The notes: generated by a model from the sequence alone, not told the origin. A stretch of DNA of 64,000 nt from Hermatobates lingyangjiaoensis (GCA_026182355.1 JAPFBL010000534.1:52501-116500), one strand, 5' to 3'; positions 11,251 to 22,842 are shown, numbered from the stretch's first letter. Numbers and translations are program-made.

Positions 11251-11702
11251 TTGTGTACAAAGGCAGCAGGTCTTCCCTTAAGCATATGTTATTAAAATAA
11301 GCAGCAGCTTCTGCATTGACCAGTTTCTTGTTGACACTCTCTAGTTTTCGTATCACTTTGCGGTGAGACTCTGGTAGCTTCCAAAGAAGGTTAGCAAAAG
11401 ACATTAACACACACATTAAACATAGGTCAAACACGAAAAACTAAATTTTAATCACTGTTTTAATCACTAAATTAACAAACTAAATAAAAGTACGTACAAG
11501 GTACGTATTTTTTTGTACGTATTTTTATTTAGTTTGTTAATTTAGTGATTAAAATTTAGTTTTTCGTGTTTGACCTATGTTTATTGTGTGTGTTAATGTC
11601 TTTTGCTAACCTTCTTTGGAAGCTACCAGAGTCTCACCGCAAAGTGATACGAAAACTAGAGAGTGTCAACAAGAAACTGGTCAATGCAGAAGCTGCTGCT
11701 TA

Positions 11703-11762
<60 letters not shown>
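11251..11762. mobile_element. Inverted pair of Penelope-like 5' ends carrying an ORF start
   Basis: The minus-strand copy (11251-11460) and plus-strand copy (11535-11710) are near-identical and meet head to head around GTACGTACAAGGTACGTA. Each encodes MSFANLLWKLPESHRKVIRK, then LESVNKKLVNAEAAAYFN. The minus copy continues to CLREDLLPLYT and the plus copy ends at (TA)n. This matches the recurrent N-terminal module. No hammerhead core is visible at this centre. Confidence 0.65.
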
Positions 11763-11763
<1 letters not shown>

Positions 11764-12932
11764 GTATAAATAGGCAGCAGATCCTCTTTTAAACAAGTAT
11801 CATTAAAATTAACCACAGTCTCGGCATTCACGATCTTAAGACTGAGAGATTCGATCGTACGAACTAACCTCCTGCTAACAGGGTTCAACTGGAAAAGGAG
11901 TTGACCAAGCGACATGTTAAATTAAAATCGATGACTCATGCTTAGTCATTGCTATAAATAGATTAAAAGGATAGTACAGGTTAATATAAAGAGAAGGTCA
12001 AAGGTCAATAATGAACAAGCGGTTAGAATAAAAGAGTTGAAAGGTCAACGGTATAACTGGACTAATAGAGAATAAATAGATTAAGAATATTAAAGTAAAT
12101 GAAGGATACTGTACAGGTTTATATAAAGAGAAGGTCAAAGGTCAATAATGAACAAGCGGTTAGAATAAAAGAGTTGAAAGGTCAACGGTATAACTGGACT
12201 AATAGAGAATAAATAGATTAAGAAATTAAAGTAAATGAAGGATAAGGTACAGGTTAATATAAAGAGAAGGTCAAAGGTCAATAATGAACAAGCGGTTAGA
12301 ATAAAAGAGTTGAAAGGTCAACGGTATAACTGGACTAATAGAGAATAAATAGATTAAGAATATTAAAGTAAATGAAGGATAAGGTACAGGTTAATATAAA
12401 GAGAAGGTCAAAGGTCAATAATGAACAAGCGGTTAGAATAAAAGAGTTGAAAGGTCAACGGTATAACTGGACTAATAGAGAATAAATAGATTAAGAATAT
12501 TAAAGTAAATGAAGGATAAGGTACAGGTTAATATAAAGAGAAGGTCAAAGGTCAATAATGAACAAGCGGTTAGAATAAAAGAGTTGAAAGGTCAACGGTA
12601 TAACTGGACTAATAGAGAATAAAATTTTGTATTGAAAATAAAAATTATTCTCTATTAGTCCAGTTATACCGTTGACCTTTCAACTCTTTTATTCTAACCG
12701 CTTGTTTCTTGTTCATTATTGACCTTTGACCTTCTCTTTATATTAACCTGTACTATCCTTTTAATCTATTTATAGAAATGACTAAGCATGAGTCATCGAT
12801 TTTAATTTAATATGTCGCTTGGCCGATCCTTTTCCAGTTGAACCCTGTTAGCAGGAGGTTAGTTCGTAGGATCGAATCTCTCAGTTTTAAGATCGTGAAT
12901 GCCGAGACTGCGGTTAATTTTAATGATATATA
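11763..12932. mobile_element. Inverted Penelope-like 5' ends with an expanded 137-bp array in one arm
   Basis: The minus arm (from 11763) encodes MSLGQLLFQLNPVSRRLVRT, then IESLSLKIVNAETVVNFN and CLKEDLLPIYT. The plus arm (12645-12930) is its reverse complement, with a frameshift after MSLG. Five tandem copies of 137 bp fill the left arm, whereas the right arm holds one. (TA)n bounds both ends. Confidence 0.7.
11974..12620 (+). repeat. Tandem repeat, 137-bp unit, about 4.7 copies
   Basis: The GTACAGG start recurs at 11974, 12111, 12247, 12384 and 12521, so the period is 136-137 bp. Units are nearly identical and contain AGAGAAGGTCAAAGGTCAAT and GGTCAACGGTATAACTGGAC. The array is confined to the left arm of an inverted element. 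Confidence 0.85.
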
Positions 12933-12949
12933 TATATATATATATTAAA

Positions 12950-13165
12950 AGTTCACAGAAGGGGTTCTTGAAGATTTTGGTGATAAAAATTCAACTCCTG
13001 ATTATATACCGACGTTTCGCTATATGTTGTATGGCATTTTCAAGACTAAAAAACAATTTATTAACGACATAAGTAAAGCAAGACAAATAATGTATTACCA
13101 AAATCCTCAAGAACTCCTGTGAACTCCAAGAAATCAGTGGTCGAGAAGCTATATCAATATATATT
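12950..13165. mobile_element. Snap-back element with CUUGA-type core (family L)
   Basis: The ends TTCACAGAAGGGGTTCTTGA and TCAAGAACTCCTGTGAA pair. The minus-strand core (13014-13045) reads CTTGAAAATG...ATAGCGAAACGTCGG, a variant of the usual CUGANGA. A related terminal block recurs at 59280-59310. Confidence 0.65.
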
Positions 13166-13189
13166 ACTAAATTTAAGAAACGGCCCACA

Positions 13190-13380
13190 AGGACTATAAA
13201 ACTTTAAATTACACATAGCACGACACAGAAAAAAGAATAAAAAGCAATTCTCAATATATCGAACAACAGATCGAAATATTGAGAATTCTGTAAGTGAGAT
13301 TTTCATTCTTTTTTCTGTGTCGTGCTTTGTGTTATAAAGTGTTTATATAACTTTATAACACATATAAACACTTATATAAC
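13190..13380. mobile_element. Family H snap-back element
   Basis: The left arm (AAATTACACATAGCACGACA) pairs with the right arm (TGTGTCGTGCTTTGTG). The inner arms carry TTCTCAATATATCGA and TCGAAATATTGAGAA, so the core has collapsed to a perfect palindrome. Confidence 0.7.
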
Positions 13381-13402
13381 TTTAAAGTTATATATATATA
13401 TA

Positions 13403-13431
<29 letters not shown>

Positions 13432-13433
<2 letters not shown>

Positions 13434-14200
13434 AAACACTTTTTCTTTTTCTCGGAGTTTGGTCAGGGTAAATATATGGAATCACCTTTTTGCCAACGTT
13501 TCGTCTTTATTTCAAGACATCCTCAGGGCTATAAACTAACAAAAAACAATAAACAATGGACATTTTTTCATTTCTACTTTAAAAACATCATAAACAAATT
13601 GAAAAAAGAACTTACTGAAGGCTTGGTTCTGTTACATTTGCAAACAACCGTTAACTGTCATTACATGTGCTGTTCCAAGCGACATATTATTGAACCACTG
13701 TTTTTTTAGTACAGTCATATATATATATAAACATATATACATATACACATATTATAATATATATCTATTATAATATGTATCACCATAATATGTATTATTA
13801 ATGTATTATTAATGTATTATAGATATATATTATGGTGATACATATTATAATAGATATATATTATAATATGTATATATGTTTATATATATATATATATGAT
13901 TGTACTAAAAAAACAGTGGTTCAATAATATGTCGCTTGGAACAGCACATGTAATGACAGTTAACGGTTGTTTGCAAATGTAACAGAACCAAGCCTTCAGT
14001 AAGTTCTTTTTTCAATTTGTTTATGATATGATGTTTTTAAAGTAGAAATGAAAAAATGTTGTCCATTGTTTATTGTTTTTTGTTAGTTTATAGCCCTGAG
14101 GATGTCTTGAAATAAAGACGAAACGTTGGCAAAAAGGTGATTCCATATATTTACCCTGACCAAACTACGAGAAAAAGAAAAAGTGTTTTGTGAATATTTT
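13432..14200. mobile_element. Family J long inverted repeat (about 300-bp arms)
   Basis: Arms 13432-13725 and 13895-14200 are almost perfect complements. The inside is a further AT palindrome of about 170 bp. Antisense and sense hammerhead-like cores sit at 13498-13526 and 14096-14124. The outer ends read ACACTTTTTCTTTTTCTCGG. A partial antisense copy lies at 37985-38060. Confidence 0.85.
14096..14132 (+). ncRNA. Hammerhead-like ribozyme motif, family J
   Basis: All three stems can be drawn: stem I GCC/GGC, core CUGAGGA plus an extra U, stem II GUCUU/AAGAC, GAA, and stem III as the palindrome ACGU followed by U. Predicted cleavage would follow the U after ACGU. Confidence 0.55.
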
Positions 14201-14259
14201 GTGGTAAAGAAAACAGTACCGTTATATATTATATATTATATATATATTTATAAAAAAAA

Positions 14260-14455
14260 GATTTCACATAAACATGTGAAACATCAATCAATGATCAAAC
14301 CACAATAAGAAATGGAAAACAAGACTAAGATCTTTCAACCGTAACAAGCGGTCTTCGTCAGAGTCAAAAACCCAACCTCAGTTGGGTTTTTGACTCTGAC
14401 GAAGACCGCTTGTTACGTTGAAGATCTTAGTCTTGTTTTCATTATGTTATCATTA
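14260..14455. mobile_element. Family A snap-back element
   Basis: The antisense arm (14260-14375) and sense arm (14376-14450) carry the full core CTGACGAAGACCGC on the sense side; the sense tail is truncated after TTGTTTTC. A long (TA)n follows to 14512, reaching within 16 bp of the exon 2 acceptor. Confidence 0.75.
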
Positions 14456-14457
14456 TA

Positions 14458-14515
<58 letters not shown>

Positions 14516-14528
14516 GGTGTCATTTCAG

Positions 14529-14716
14529 AGAAGAGCCGTGAAGAAGGCGTTTTGTCTGGCGAATGGGTCAGAGAAAGAACGTATGTGTGCAGCGTTTGTC
14601 GACTGGAAAGCAATTGTCTTTGGGCCATGGAAGACCACAAGTATTCAGCTCATCCGCATATCTGGTGTCCTCAACATGAACTCCTTGTACCTGACCACAA
14701 GAAGCTTGCTTCTCAG
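14529..14716 (+). CDS. Exon 2: one C2H2 finger
   Basis: Acceptor TTTCAG|AG, donor CAG|GTGAGT. It takes 2 nt for the split codon and ends in phase 0, fitting exons 1 and 3. It encodes a finger CSVC-x12-HKYSAH preceded by GEWVRERTYV. The following 40 bp lead straight into a long GA array. Confidence 0.8.
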
Positions 14717-14744
14717 GTGAGTGGATATGGGTGGGGAGAATTGT

Positions 14745-16745
14745 GCTAGAGAGAGAGAGAGAGAGAGAGAGAGAGCAGAACGAAGAGAGAGATAACAAAA
14801 TAAAGATGATTAATGGTTGTAATGGCATTGTAGAGAGAGTGATAACGTGGGAGAGGAGGTGAAAGTAAAGAAAATATAGGTACAGGGAGAAGAGCGTCAG
14901 AGAGACAGAGAGAGAGGGTGGATGACGTAGAGGGAAGAGAGGGGAACGTGAGTGAGAGAGAAATCGAGATAGGAGCAGGAAAAGGTTAGTTAGAGGGAGT
15001 ATAACGTGAGTACAGGGAGGGGAACGTGAGTGAGAGAGAGTGATGAGAAACAGGGATGCGAGTGTGGGTGAAGGGAGGGGACGTGAGAGAGAGAGAGAGA
15101 GAGAAGTCGGGATTAGAGCAGGAGAAGGTTAGGTAGAACGAGAGGAGCGTGAGTGAGAGAGAAAGAGAGAGAGAAACAGAGATGAGAGGGTGGGTACAAG
15201 GAGGGAACGTGAGAGAGAGAGGGGGGGAGAGGGTTTAGGGAGGATAACGTGAGTGAGAGAGAAATCGAGATAGGAGCAGGAAAAGGTTAGTTAGAGGGAG
15301 TATAACGTGAGTACGGGGAGGGGAACGTGAGTGAGAGAGAGTGATGAGAAACAGGGATGCGAGTGTGGGTGAAGGGAGGGGACGTGAGGGAGAGAGAGAG
15401 AGAGAGAGAGAGAAGTCGGGATTAGAGCAGGAGAAGGTTAGGTAGAACGAGAGGAGAACGTGAGTGAGAGAGAAATCGAGATAGGAGCAGGAAAAGGTTA
15501 GTTAGAGGGAGTAAAACGTGAGTACAGGGAGGGGAACGTGAGTGAGAGAGAGAGTGATGAGAAACAGGGATGCGAGTGTGGGTGAAGGGAGGGGACGTGA
15601 GAGAGAGAGAGAGAAGTCGGGATTAGAGCAGGAGAAGGTTAAGTAGAACGAGAGGAGCGTGAGTGAGAGAGAAACAGAGATGAGAGGGTGGGTACAAGGA
15701 GGGAACGTGAGAGAGAGAGGGGGGGAGAGGGTTTAGGGAGGAGAACGTCAGAGAGACAGAGAGAGAGGGTGGATGACGTAGAGGGAAGAGAGGAGAACGT
15801 GAGTGAGAGGGAAATCGAGATAGGAGCAGGAAAAGGTTAGTTAGAGGGAGTAAAACGTGAGTACAGGGAGGGGAGCGTGAGTGAGAGAGAGTGATGAGAA
15901 ACAGGGATGCGAGTGTGGGTGAAGGGAGGGGACGTGAGAGAGAGAGAGAGAGAGAGAGAGAAGTCGGGATTAGAGCAGGAGAAGGTTAGGTAGAACGAGA
16001 GGAGCGTGAGTGAGAGAGAAACAGAGATGAGAGGGTGGGTACAAGGAGGAAACGTGAGAGAGAGAGGGGTGGAGAGGGTTTAGGGAGGAGAACGTCAGAG
16101 AGACAGAGAGAGAGGGTGGATGACGTAGAGGGAAGAGAGGAGAACGTGAGTGAGAGGGAAATCGAGATAGGAGCAGGAAAAGGTTAGTTAGAGGGAGTAA
16201 AACGTGAGTACAGGGAGGGGAGCGTGAGTGAGAGAGAGTGATGAGAAACAGAGATGCGAGTGTGGGTGAAGGGAGGGGACGTGAGAGAGAGAGAGAGAGA
16301 GAGAAGTCGGGATTAGAGCAGGAGAAGGTTAGGTAGAACGAGAGGAGCGTGAGTGAGAGAGAAACAGAGATGAGAGGGTGGGTACAAGGAGGAAACGTGA
16401 GAGAAAGGGGGGGGGGGCAGGGTTTAGGGAGGAGAACGTCAGAGAGAGAGAGCGAGTGGGTAACGTAGAGGGAGGAGAACGTGAGAGAGAGAGCGAGTGG
16501 GTAACGTAGAGGGAGGAGAACGTGTGAGAGAGAGAGAGGGGGGAGAGGGTTTAGGGAGGAGAACGTCAGAGAGAGAGAGAGCGAGTGGGTAACGTAGAGG
16601 GAGGAGAACGTGAGAGAGAAGGAGTGGGTATACGGAGGCAGTAAAAAATCTAGATAAGAACAGGAAAAGGTTAGGTATGGTAGAGGGACGGGAGAGTGTC
16701 TGAGCAGGGAGAGGACGTGAGAGAGAGAGAGAGGGTAGTGAGAGG
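14745..16745 (+). repeat. Purine-rich (GA) complex minisatellite, about 2 kb
   Basis: Sub-units of (GA)n are separated by AACGTGAGTGAGAG, GAAGTCGGGATTAGAGCAGG, AAAAGGTTAGTTAGAGGGAG and GGTTTAGGGAGGAGAACGTC. The last of these recurs at about 15730, 16079 and 16424, giving a higher-order period near 345 bp. Apparent reading frames on either strand are low-complexity artefacts. Confidence 0.9.
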
Positions 16746-16760
16746 AGGGCGTCTGGAAAT

Positions 16761-17245
16761 GAGTTCATCGACCACTGGACGACTCAAGTGCTCACAGGGC
16801 ATGGGGACTTCGGAAGTTATTTACACCGCTTCAAGCGAGTGGAAGATCCTACATGTCTCTGTGGGTGGAGCCCTGAGACAGTCCAGCATGTGATTGAGGA
16901 GTGCCCCAGATATGACTATGAAAGGACAAAGGTCGAGGCGATAGTTGGCAAAGAGGCAAGCGAGCTTTACGAGGATGCGTGAAGGCATACCTCGAGTTCA
17001 TCCACGAGGTGGGCAGGAAAAAGAGAGCTATTGCAACCCAGCGTTAAAATGTTTGGTAGTGAGGTAAATGAGCCACCTTATACCAGGATTATAACTGCCG
17101 TTTTTGTTGTTTTCCCCCGGTACTAATTGCGTGAATTAGTTAATTTAATTTTTGGTCTAATGCGCGCCGTAGAATCGTGGTGCCCGCCTCCGCGAGGTCC
17201 ACCTCGGACACCCCAAGTTTTCAAAATTCAAGATCAAAACAGGTA
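16761..17245 (+). pseudogene. C-terminal end of an R1/I-type LINE ORF2, with 3' UTR
   Basis: The frame gives FIDHWTTQVLTGHGDFGSYL, then HRFKRVEDPTCLCGWSPETV and QHVIEECPRY. This is the LTGHG...YLHR...C-x-C...H...CP module typical of ORF2 C-termini in R1/I-type non-LTR elements. A stop after EDA at 16980 is bypassed by a 1-nt shift into AYLEFIHEVGRKKRAIATQR and a second stop. The 3' UTR (to about 17245) is shared with 47216-47560 and ends at GATCAAAACAGG. It is 5'-truncated and sits inside GA-rich sequence. Confidence 0.8.
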
Positions 17246-17910
17246 GTGAGAGGAGACCATGAGAGAGAGACACGATAAGTGGAAGGAAAGGGTGGATATA
17301 ATTCGAAACATTCTTTCAAAAATAATAAATAAAATTATCCTATATCTTAAAACTACATTTTTTCTTACATGTTTCTGACATTTTTTTAGACAAAATAGGT
17401 ATATTTTCAGGTTTTAAATGGGAAACTTTGTCTTAAATATTTAATGCAGTAAGTAGGGGGTCAGGGTAAAGTATGTAAGAGATCCACTTGCTATTGGAAC
17501 AAAGGCCTGTTCTCTTGTAAAAGATTATTTCGTAACACGAAATCTACCATTTCGATTTTCAAAAATGTTATTACTGCTGTAGTTATACTAATGATATTAT
17601 ATGCATCAGTGGTGTGATATACAAAAATAAGCGTATATATTGATAAGTCGATCAATCACTATCTGTACTACCTGCAGGAATGAAAGACTAAACAGCTCTC
17701 GTTTAAACATTTATGTTATACCTAAATGGAACATTATATAGTATATACCTAAGAAGTATGATATTACGTTTACTAATAATAAAGTTGAGAGTAGGCCACT
17801 CCAGATTTTTTTCTAATTATTTTGCCTTAAAATTATTATTTTTATTTATTAATATGGAATGTTCCTTTGATGTGATTATTATAAATAATTTATATATATA
17901 TTTTTTTTAG
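17246..17910. other. Intron 2 remainder, little structure
   Basis: GA-rich to about 17300, then AT-rich. The block TTGAGAGTAGGCCACTCCAG at 17785 recurs in altered form at 2175 and 40878, so a further dispersed repeat edge lies here. No coding segment. Confidence 0.4.
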
Positions 17911-18038
17911 ATTTACCAAAGGTTGAAACATGATGAACCAACTAAAGCAAACAGTGGCATTTCCCCTAGGCAGGATGACAAGTTGTTTTGCTCAAAATGC
18001 CAAGCAGTTGACTTTAAGACGTGTAAGGAATTCCACAG
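17911..18038 (+). CDS. Exon 3: first half of a split C2HC finger
   Basis: The acceptor is T8AG at 17910; the donor is CACAG|GTCAGT. It is phase 0 in and leaves 2 nt. It encodes IYQRLKHDEPTKANSGISPR, then QDDKLFCSKCQAVDFK and TCKEFH. CSKC and the His are the first three zinc ligands; the fourth (Cys in HLVEC) comes from exon 4. Confidence 0.75.
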
Positions 18039-18052
18039 GTCAGTATTATGTG

Positions 18053-18210
18053 TGTCTCTATATAAAAAAGTTTGTAGGTTTGTTTGTTTGTTTGTTTGTT
18101 CATGCATTTTTCCATGGAGATAGAGACCTGAAATTAAATATATATTATTTATTATCTGAATAATGTTAAATAAAAGAAAATTATCAGTATATTCCTAACA
18201 TATCAGGATA
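18053..18210 (+). repeat. Dispersed TTTG/GGAGATAGAGAC repeat, third copy
   Basis: It begins TCTCTATATAAAAAAGTTTG only 14 bp after the exon 3 donor and runs through CATGGAGATAGAGACCTG to TTATCAGTATATTCC. Confidence 0.6.
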
Positions 18211-18519
18211 TCACATCGCTGCATCCCTCTGCTAGAACAAGGGCTGTTGGGAGTGTGGGAGAAAATGGATTTAAAGGTTGGAAGGTCTACGGTAGGAAAA
18301 AGGTAGGAGGCTGACTGAAAATGGGAGAAGTAGAGACGAAGAAGAAGAAAGTACTCGTATAGGAAAGCGAAACGCCGGTATAGAGTTTTTGATTTTTGAA
18401 CGTAGAAAATTTTTGGAGCCTCGATTATTTAAAACTTCTATAAATTATACATTTGTTGCATTTCATCATTACCACAGAGCTTAGTATTATTAATACTAAA
18501 CATATAATATACCGTCATA

Positions 18520-18780
18520 AGAACAAGTTCTTGTTGAAGATGGGTGACACCTGAAACCGGTCCGAGAGCTACGGCAGCAATGTACGAGGTAAGACGGTAT
18601 CTTATGTGTTTAATAGTTAATATACATTTGATTGAACAACAAATGACGGTATTTTGCTGCGGTAGATTTCTTCACTAGATTTCTTTTCTTCATCTAAACT
18701 TTGAAGAATATTTATTAAGGTGGATCAAAACATGTTTCGACCGGCCTTCAGTCATCTTCAGGGTGAATTATGTAAAATGT
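18520..18780. mobile_element. Two Penelope-like terminal relics with hammerhead-like cores
   Basis: A sense relic at about 18530 reads TTGAAGATGGGTGACACCTG followed by AAACCGGTC. A minus-strand core at 18734-18761 reads CTGAAGA, T, GACT/GGTC stem, GAAACATGTTT. The palindromes ACCGGU and ACAUGU would serve as stem III. Confidence 0.5.
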
Positions 18781-19500
18781 AATGCGTTTAGAGCGATGGT
18801 ATTGAAAGACTGTTTGGAGTAAGCGCTGTAGTGTGGCTACTATCCCAGTGGAGTTTCATTTACTGGTGGACTGAGGTGGTTAAGTGCGTTGGTGGGGGTG
18901 GATGTGTTGGTAGTTAACGGTCCCTTGGTCCTTACCAAAGATGTGTAACTTAAGTTCTCTCTTGCTATTACCCAAAAGGATATTTATTGTAAGTTTATGT
19001 TTATTTAATTATTAGCGCTTGTGCGATTTCTAACCGATTGAAGCTATTTTCTTTTCTGATTATTTACGAGTATAAAATACAGTCATTTACTCAATAAAAT
19101 ATCTTTAAAATGAAGGACTGCTCAATATATATGAATATCAATGTTTCTTATCTCGACTACATATATTCAACACTATTTTTCTATTTAATCCACGTTTGCT
19201 CTAGCATGAAACAGTAAAACACATTTAAACCAACGTCTATAATTGCTTAGTCTATATTTGTAGTCATCTTCAAGTTTACATCAATACTGATGTAATCAAT
19301 TAAAGTAAAGTATTAAAAAAAGTTAAAACATAAATTACATGAAAAAAAGTTGTTAGTTTATTTAAATGAATATACATAATCACCTTGATTATTTTTCTAA
19401 TGCAAAAGATATACAAACCACAGTGGTATTTATGTACCTTATTCATATAAATAATGTAAAATAACTTTTTTTCAGTTATAAAAGTTACATTATAAAAAGA
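18781..19500. other. Intron 3 stretch without a clear feature
   Basis: There is no repeat match except a family A-like edge near 19540 (GGTCAAACTTCATTGATTGC...CGTGTTTATTTATTG, similar to 31510-31550). Confidence 0.35.
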
Positions 19501-19576
19501 TTTCACACAAACCCTGGTAAAATTTACCACTTCGATTGGTCAAACTTCATTGATTGCATCGCGTGTTTATTTATTG

Positions 19577-19870
19577 TCATTTTACTGCATATATATGTAT
19601 ATTGGTGTATGAAGGCAGCAGGTCTTCTCTTAAACAGGTATAATTAAAGTTGGCAGCAGCTTCTGCGTTGACCAATTTCTTACTGATGTTCTCTAGTTTC
19701 CTAACTTGTTTTCGGTAACTTTCGGGTATTTTCGAAAGGAGTTCTGCTAACGACATGAAAGGAAAGAAGTTGAACACTAAACACTTTAAACTAAAACTAT
19801 AATTTGAAATTTAATCTAAAACACAAGCTTTCGGCTCACATTAGCCATCATCAGGTAAAAAACGAAAATA
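19577..19870 (-). pseudogene. Penelope-like 5' fragment: hammerhead-like core and ORF N-terminus
   Basis: On the minus strand the core lies at 19828-19854, then about 75 nt, then ATGTCGTTAGCAGAACTCC. The frame gives MSLAELLSKIPESYRKQVRK, LENISKKLVNAEAAANFN and CLREDLLPSYTN. It ends in ATATATGTATATT-like sequence. This is the cleanest single copy of the 5' module. Confidence 0.65.
19820..19860 (-). ncRNA. Hammerhead-like ribozyme motif upstream of a Penelope-like ORF
   Basis: Core CUGAUGA plus an extra U, stem II GGCU/AGCC, GAA, stem III palindrome AGCU followed by U, and stem I AC/GU. It lies 5' of the ORF start, where Penelope-like terminal repeats are expected. Confidence 0.55.
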
Positions 19871-20129
19871 TTAAACAAGGCAAAAAGGTACAGTACAAAG
19901 GGCAGTTAACAACTAACTATTATAGAAAAGCAAGAAATGCGGAAGGGAGGGAGGTGTGAGTGGGAGGGCATGCAGGGCAGGGCACTGCACCCCAACTACC
20001 TGCCTGTCCTCTCACCTCATTTTAAGATAGTAAGAGAGGTCGGTGTCTTAACAACATTGATTTTTCATAGGTAATAAATTTAGCTCCTGTCCAATCAATA
20101 TGATGATTTTCATTTTTTATATGCATTTT

Positions 20130-20360
20130 TACTCTTTCTTACTGTCTCCTTTGTTTCTCCAAACATCCCTTTCTGGTCATTAGTCCTTTCCTGCGCTTAC
20201 CACTCTTCCCTCCCACTCTTCTCAACCCTGACCAGATAGTCTTTCTGCGCTTACCTAGTGTTCTCCCACTCGGGTTCTTAACTCTGACCGAAGACAGCTT
20301 GTTACGGTTGCAAGATCTTAGTCTTGTTTTCCAGTTGGGTTATTGTGGACTCTGATCATT
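20130..20360 (+). mobile_element. Family A 3' UTR and degraded core
   Basis: The CTTACTGTCTCCTTTGTTTC...CCAAACATCCCTTTCT...CACTCTTCCCTCCCACTCTT block recurs at 57390-57500, directly upstream of a family A core. Here the core is GACCGAAGACAGCTTGTTACG with damage. This shows what precedes family A ends in longer copies. Confidence 0.55.
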
Positions 20361-20569
20361 TATATATAGCTATAAGTTACACGTATGATATAGATCTATA
20401 GTCTAATGTTTATCCATATATATCTTATATAGTAGATTGATCATTTATATATATATACATAAGTTACATTCTGTTACAAACTATGCTATATCATATGCCG
20501 TATTACTTGTGTTTACTGAATGATGTGCATCAAGATGTCCTGAAGATTTTTTTTTTTTTTTTCTTAAAG

Positions 20570-20788
20570 GCATTTAGTTGAGTGTGCTGGAGAAGACCTT
20601 GCCGCCTTGGAGTTAGCACACAATGCAGCTGTTGTAAGACCTTGCGGAGGCCGAAGACGGTCAAGATGGCGCGGAGGGTCGAGAAGAACTAGGCAAGGGT
20701 TTGAAGAGAAACATTCCGTCGACACCGCCGTCTCACTCAAAACTGAAGAGAAGCAGTAACACCAGCAACAAGTCTAGACCTGGCGACA
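20570..20788 (+). CDS. Exon 4: end of the split finger, with an apparent 1-nt frameshift
   Basis: The acceptor is TTCTTAAAG|G. The donor GACA|GTAAGT is strong. One nt completes an Arg codon, then HLVECAGEDLAALELAHNAAV supplies the last zinc ligand (Cys). Kept in that frame, the exon hits TAA at 20757. Shifted by one nucleotide from about 20634-20638 it reads DLAEAEDGQDGAEGREELGK, then NIPSTPPSHSKLKRSS and runs open to the donor, leaving exactly the 1 nt that exon 5 needs. An extra A in GTTGTAAGAC is the simplest place. This could be an assembly indel, a polymorphism, or a different splice pattern. Confidence 0.6.
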
Positions 20789-20799
20789 GTAAGTCAGAG

Positions 20800-22811
20800 G
20801 GATGGGGAGGGGGGGGGGGTAATTGTGAGATTAATGAGTCGTCATTGATAACCTGACAGTTCGATCAGTACTTGTTGTTTGAAGGGATAATAAAAGATTG
20901 TAGGGTGCTGCTATGTCTATTGATTGTGAGTGTGAAAGAAATGATAAACAGCGTTTGGGGGGGGGGGGGGAGCGGCAATGAAATAACATATTGAGGACGA
21001 GGCTGATGCTTGTCTCAGGACAGGTGGCAGGAGGGAGAATGAATAACTTTGGTGTAAGTGAGAGGGGGTGGCGTGCGGAGAGAGATAGGGAGGGAGAAAG
21101 TGGCAACGAGAGTCCTGAGGGGGGGGGGACTGAAATACATAGAGAGAGAGAGAATGAATATACGGTGTTGGTGAGAGAGTGAGAGACTTCGAGAGTCCTG
21201 GGGGGAGGGAAGACTGAAATACATAGATAGATAGAGAGAGAGAATGAATGTACGTTGCTTGGTGAGAGAGAGAGAGAGAATGAATATACGGTGTTTGTGT
21301 GTGTGAGAGAGAGAGAGAGAATGAGAGACTTCGAGAGTCCTTGGGGGGGAGGGGGGGCACTGAAATACATAGATAGAGAGAGAGAGAGAATGAGAGACTT
21401 CGAGAGTCCTTGGGGGGGAGGGGGGGACTGAAATACATAGATATATAGAGAGAATGAATATACGGTGTTGGTGAGAGAGAGAGAGAGAATGAGAGACTTC
21501 GAGAGTCCTTGGGGGGAGGGGGGGCACTGAAATACATAGATAGAGAGAGAGAGAGAGAATGAGAGACTTCGAGAGTCCTTGGGGGGGAGGGGGGACTGAA
21601 ATACATAGATAGAGAGAGAGAATGAATATACGGTGTTGGTGAGAGAGAGAGAGAGAGAATGAGAGACTTCGAGAGTCCTTGGGGGAGAGGGTACTGAAAT
21701 ACATAGATATAGAGAGATGAGAGACTTGAGAGTCCTGGGGGGAGGGGGGGGACTGAAATACATAGATAGAGAGAGAGAGAGAGAGAGAGTGAGAATGAGA
21801 GACTTCGAGAGTCTTTGGGAGGGGAGGGAGACTGAAATACATAGATAGAGAGAGAGAATGAATATACGGTGTTGGTGAGAGAGAGAGAGAGAGAATGAGA
21901 GACTTCGAGAGTCCTTGGGGTTGGGGGGAGGGGAAGTACTGAAATACATAGATAGAGAGAGAGAATGATATGAGAGAGAGAGAGAAATGAGAGACTTCGA
22001 GAGTCCTTGGGGGGAGGGGGGGGACTGAAATACATAGATAGAGAGAGAGAATGAATATACGGTGTTGGTGAGAGAGAGAGAGAGAAAGAGAATGAGAGAC
22101 TTCGAGAGTCCTGGGGGGAGGGTAGACTGAAATACATAGATAGATAGAGAGAGAATGAATGTACGTTGTTGGTGAGAGAGAGAGAGAGAGAGAGAATGAA
22201 TATACGGTGTTTGTGTGAGAGAGAGAGAGAGAATGAGAGACTTCGAGAGTCCTTGGGGGAGGGAAAACTGAAATAGATTGAGAGAGAGAGAGAGAGAATG
22301 AGAGACTTCGAGAGTCCTGGGGGGAGGGGGGCTACTGAAATACATAGATAGAGAGAAGAAGGTTAGAGAGAATGAGAGAAGACTTCGAGAGTCCTTGGGG
22401 GGAGGGAGGGACTGAAATACATAGATAGATAGAGAGAGAATGAATGTATGTTGTTGGTGAGAGAGAGAGAGAATGAGAGACTTCGAGAGTCCTGGGGGGG
22501 AGGGAAGACTGAAATAGATTGAGAGAGAGAGAGAGAGAATGAATTCGAGGTCTTTGGGGAGGGATGGGGGGGGGAGGGAACGAAATACATAGATGATAGA
22601 GAGAGAATGAATATACGGTGTTTGTGAGAGAGAATGAGAGACTTCGAGAGTCCTGGGGGGAGGGAAGACTGAAATACATAGATAGATAGAGAGAGAATGA
22701 ATATACGGTGTTTGTGAGAGAGAGAGAGAATGAGAGACTTCGAGAGTCCTGGGGGGAGGGAAGACTGAAATACATAGATAGATAGAGAGAGAATGAATGT
22801 ACGTTGTTGGT

Positions 22812-22842
<31 letters not shown>

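Noticed and set aside
20831..22345. Long minus-strand frame of about 504 codons (SLSLSL, MYFS repeats), with overlapping frames to 23279
   Set aside because: It is the translation of a GA/G-run minisatellite; all frames are open for the same reason and no splice or start context supports a gene.
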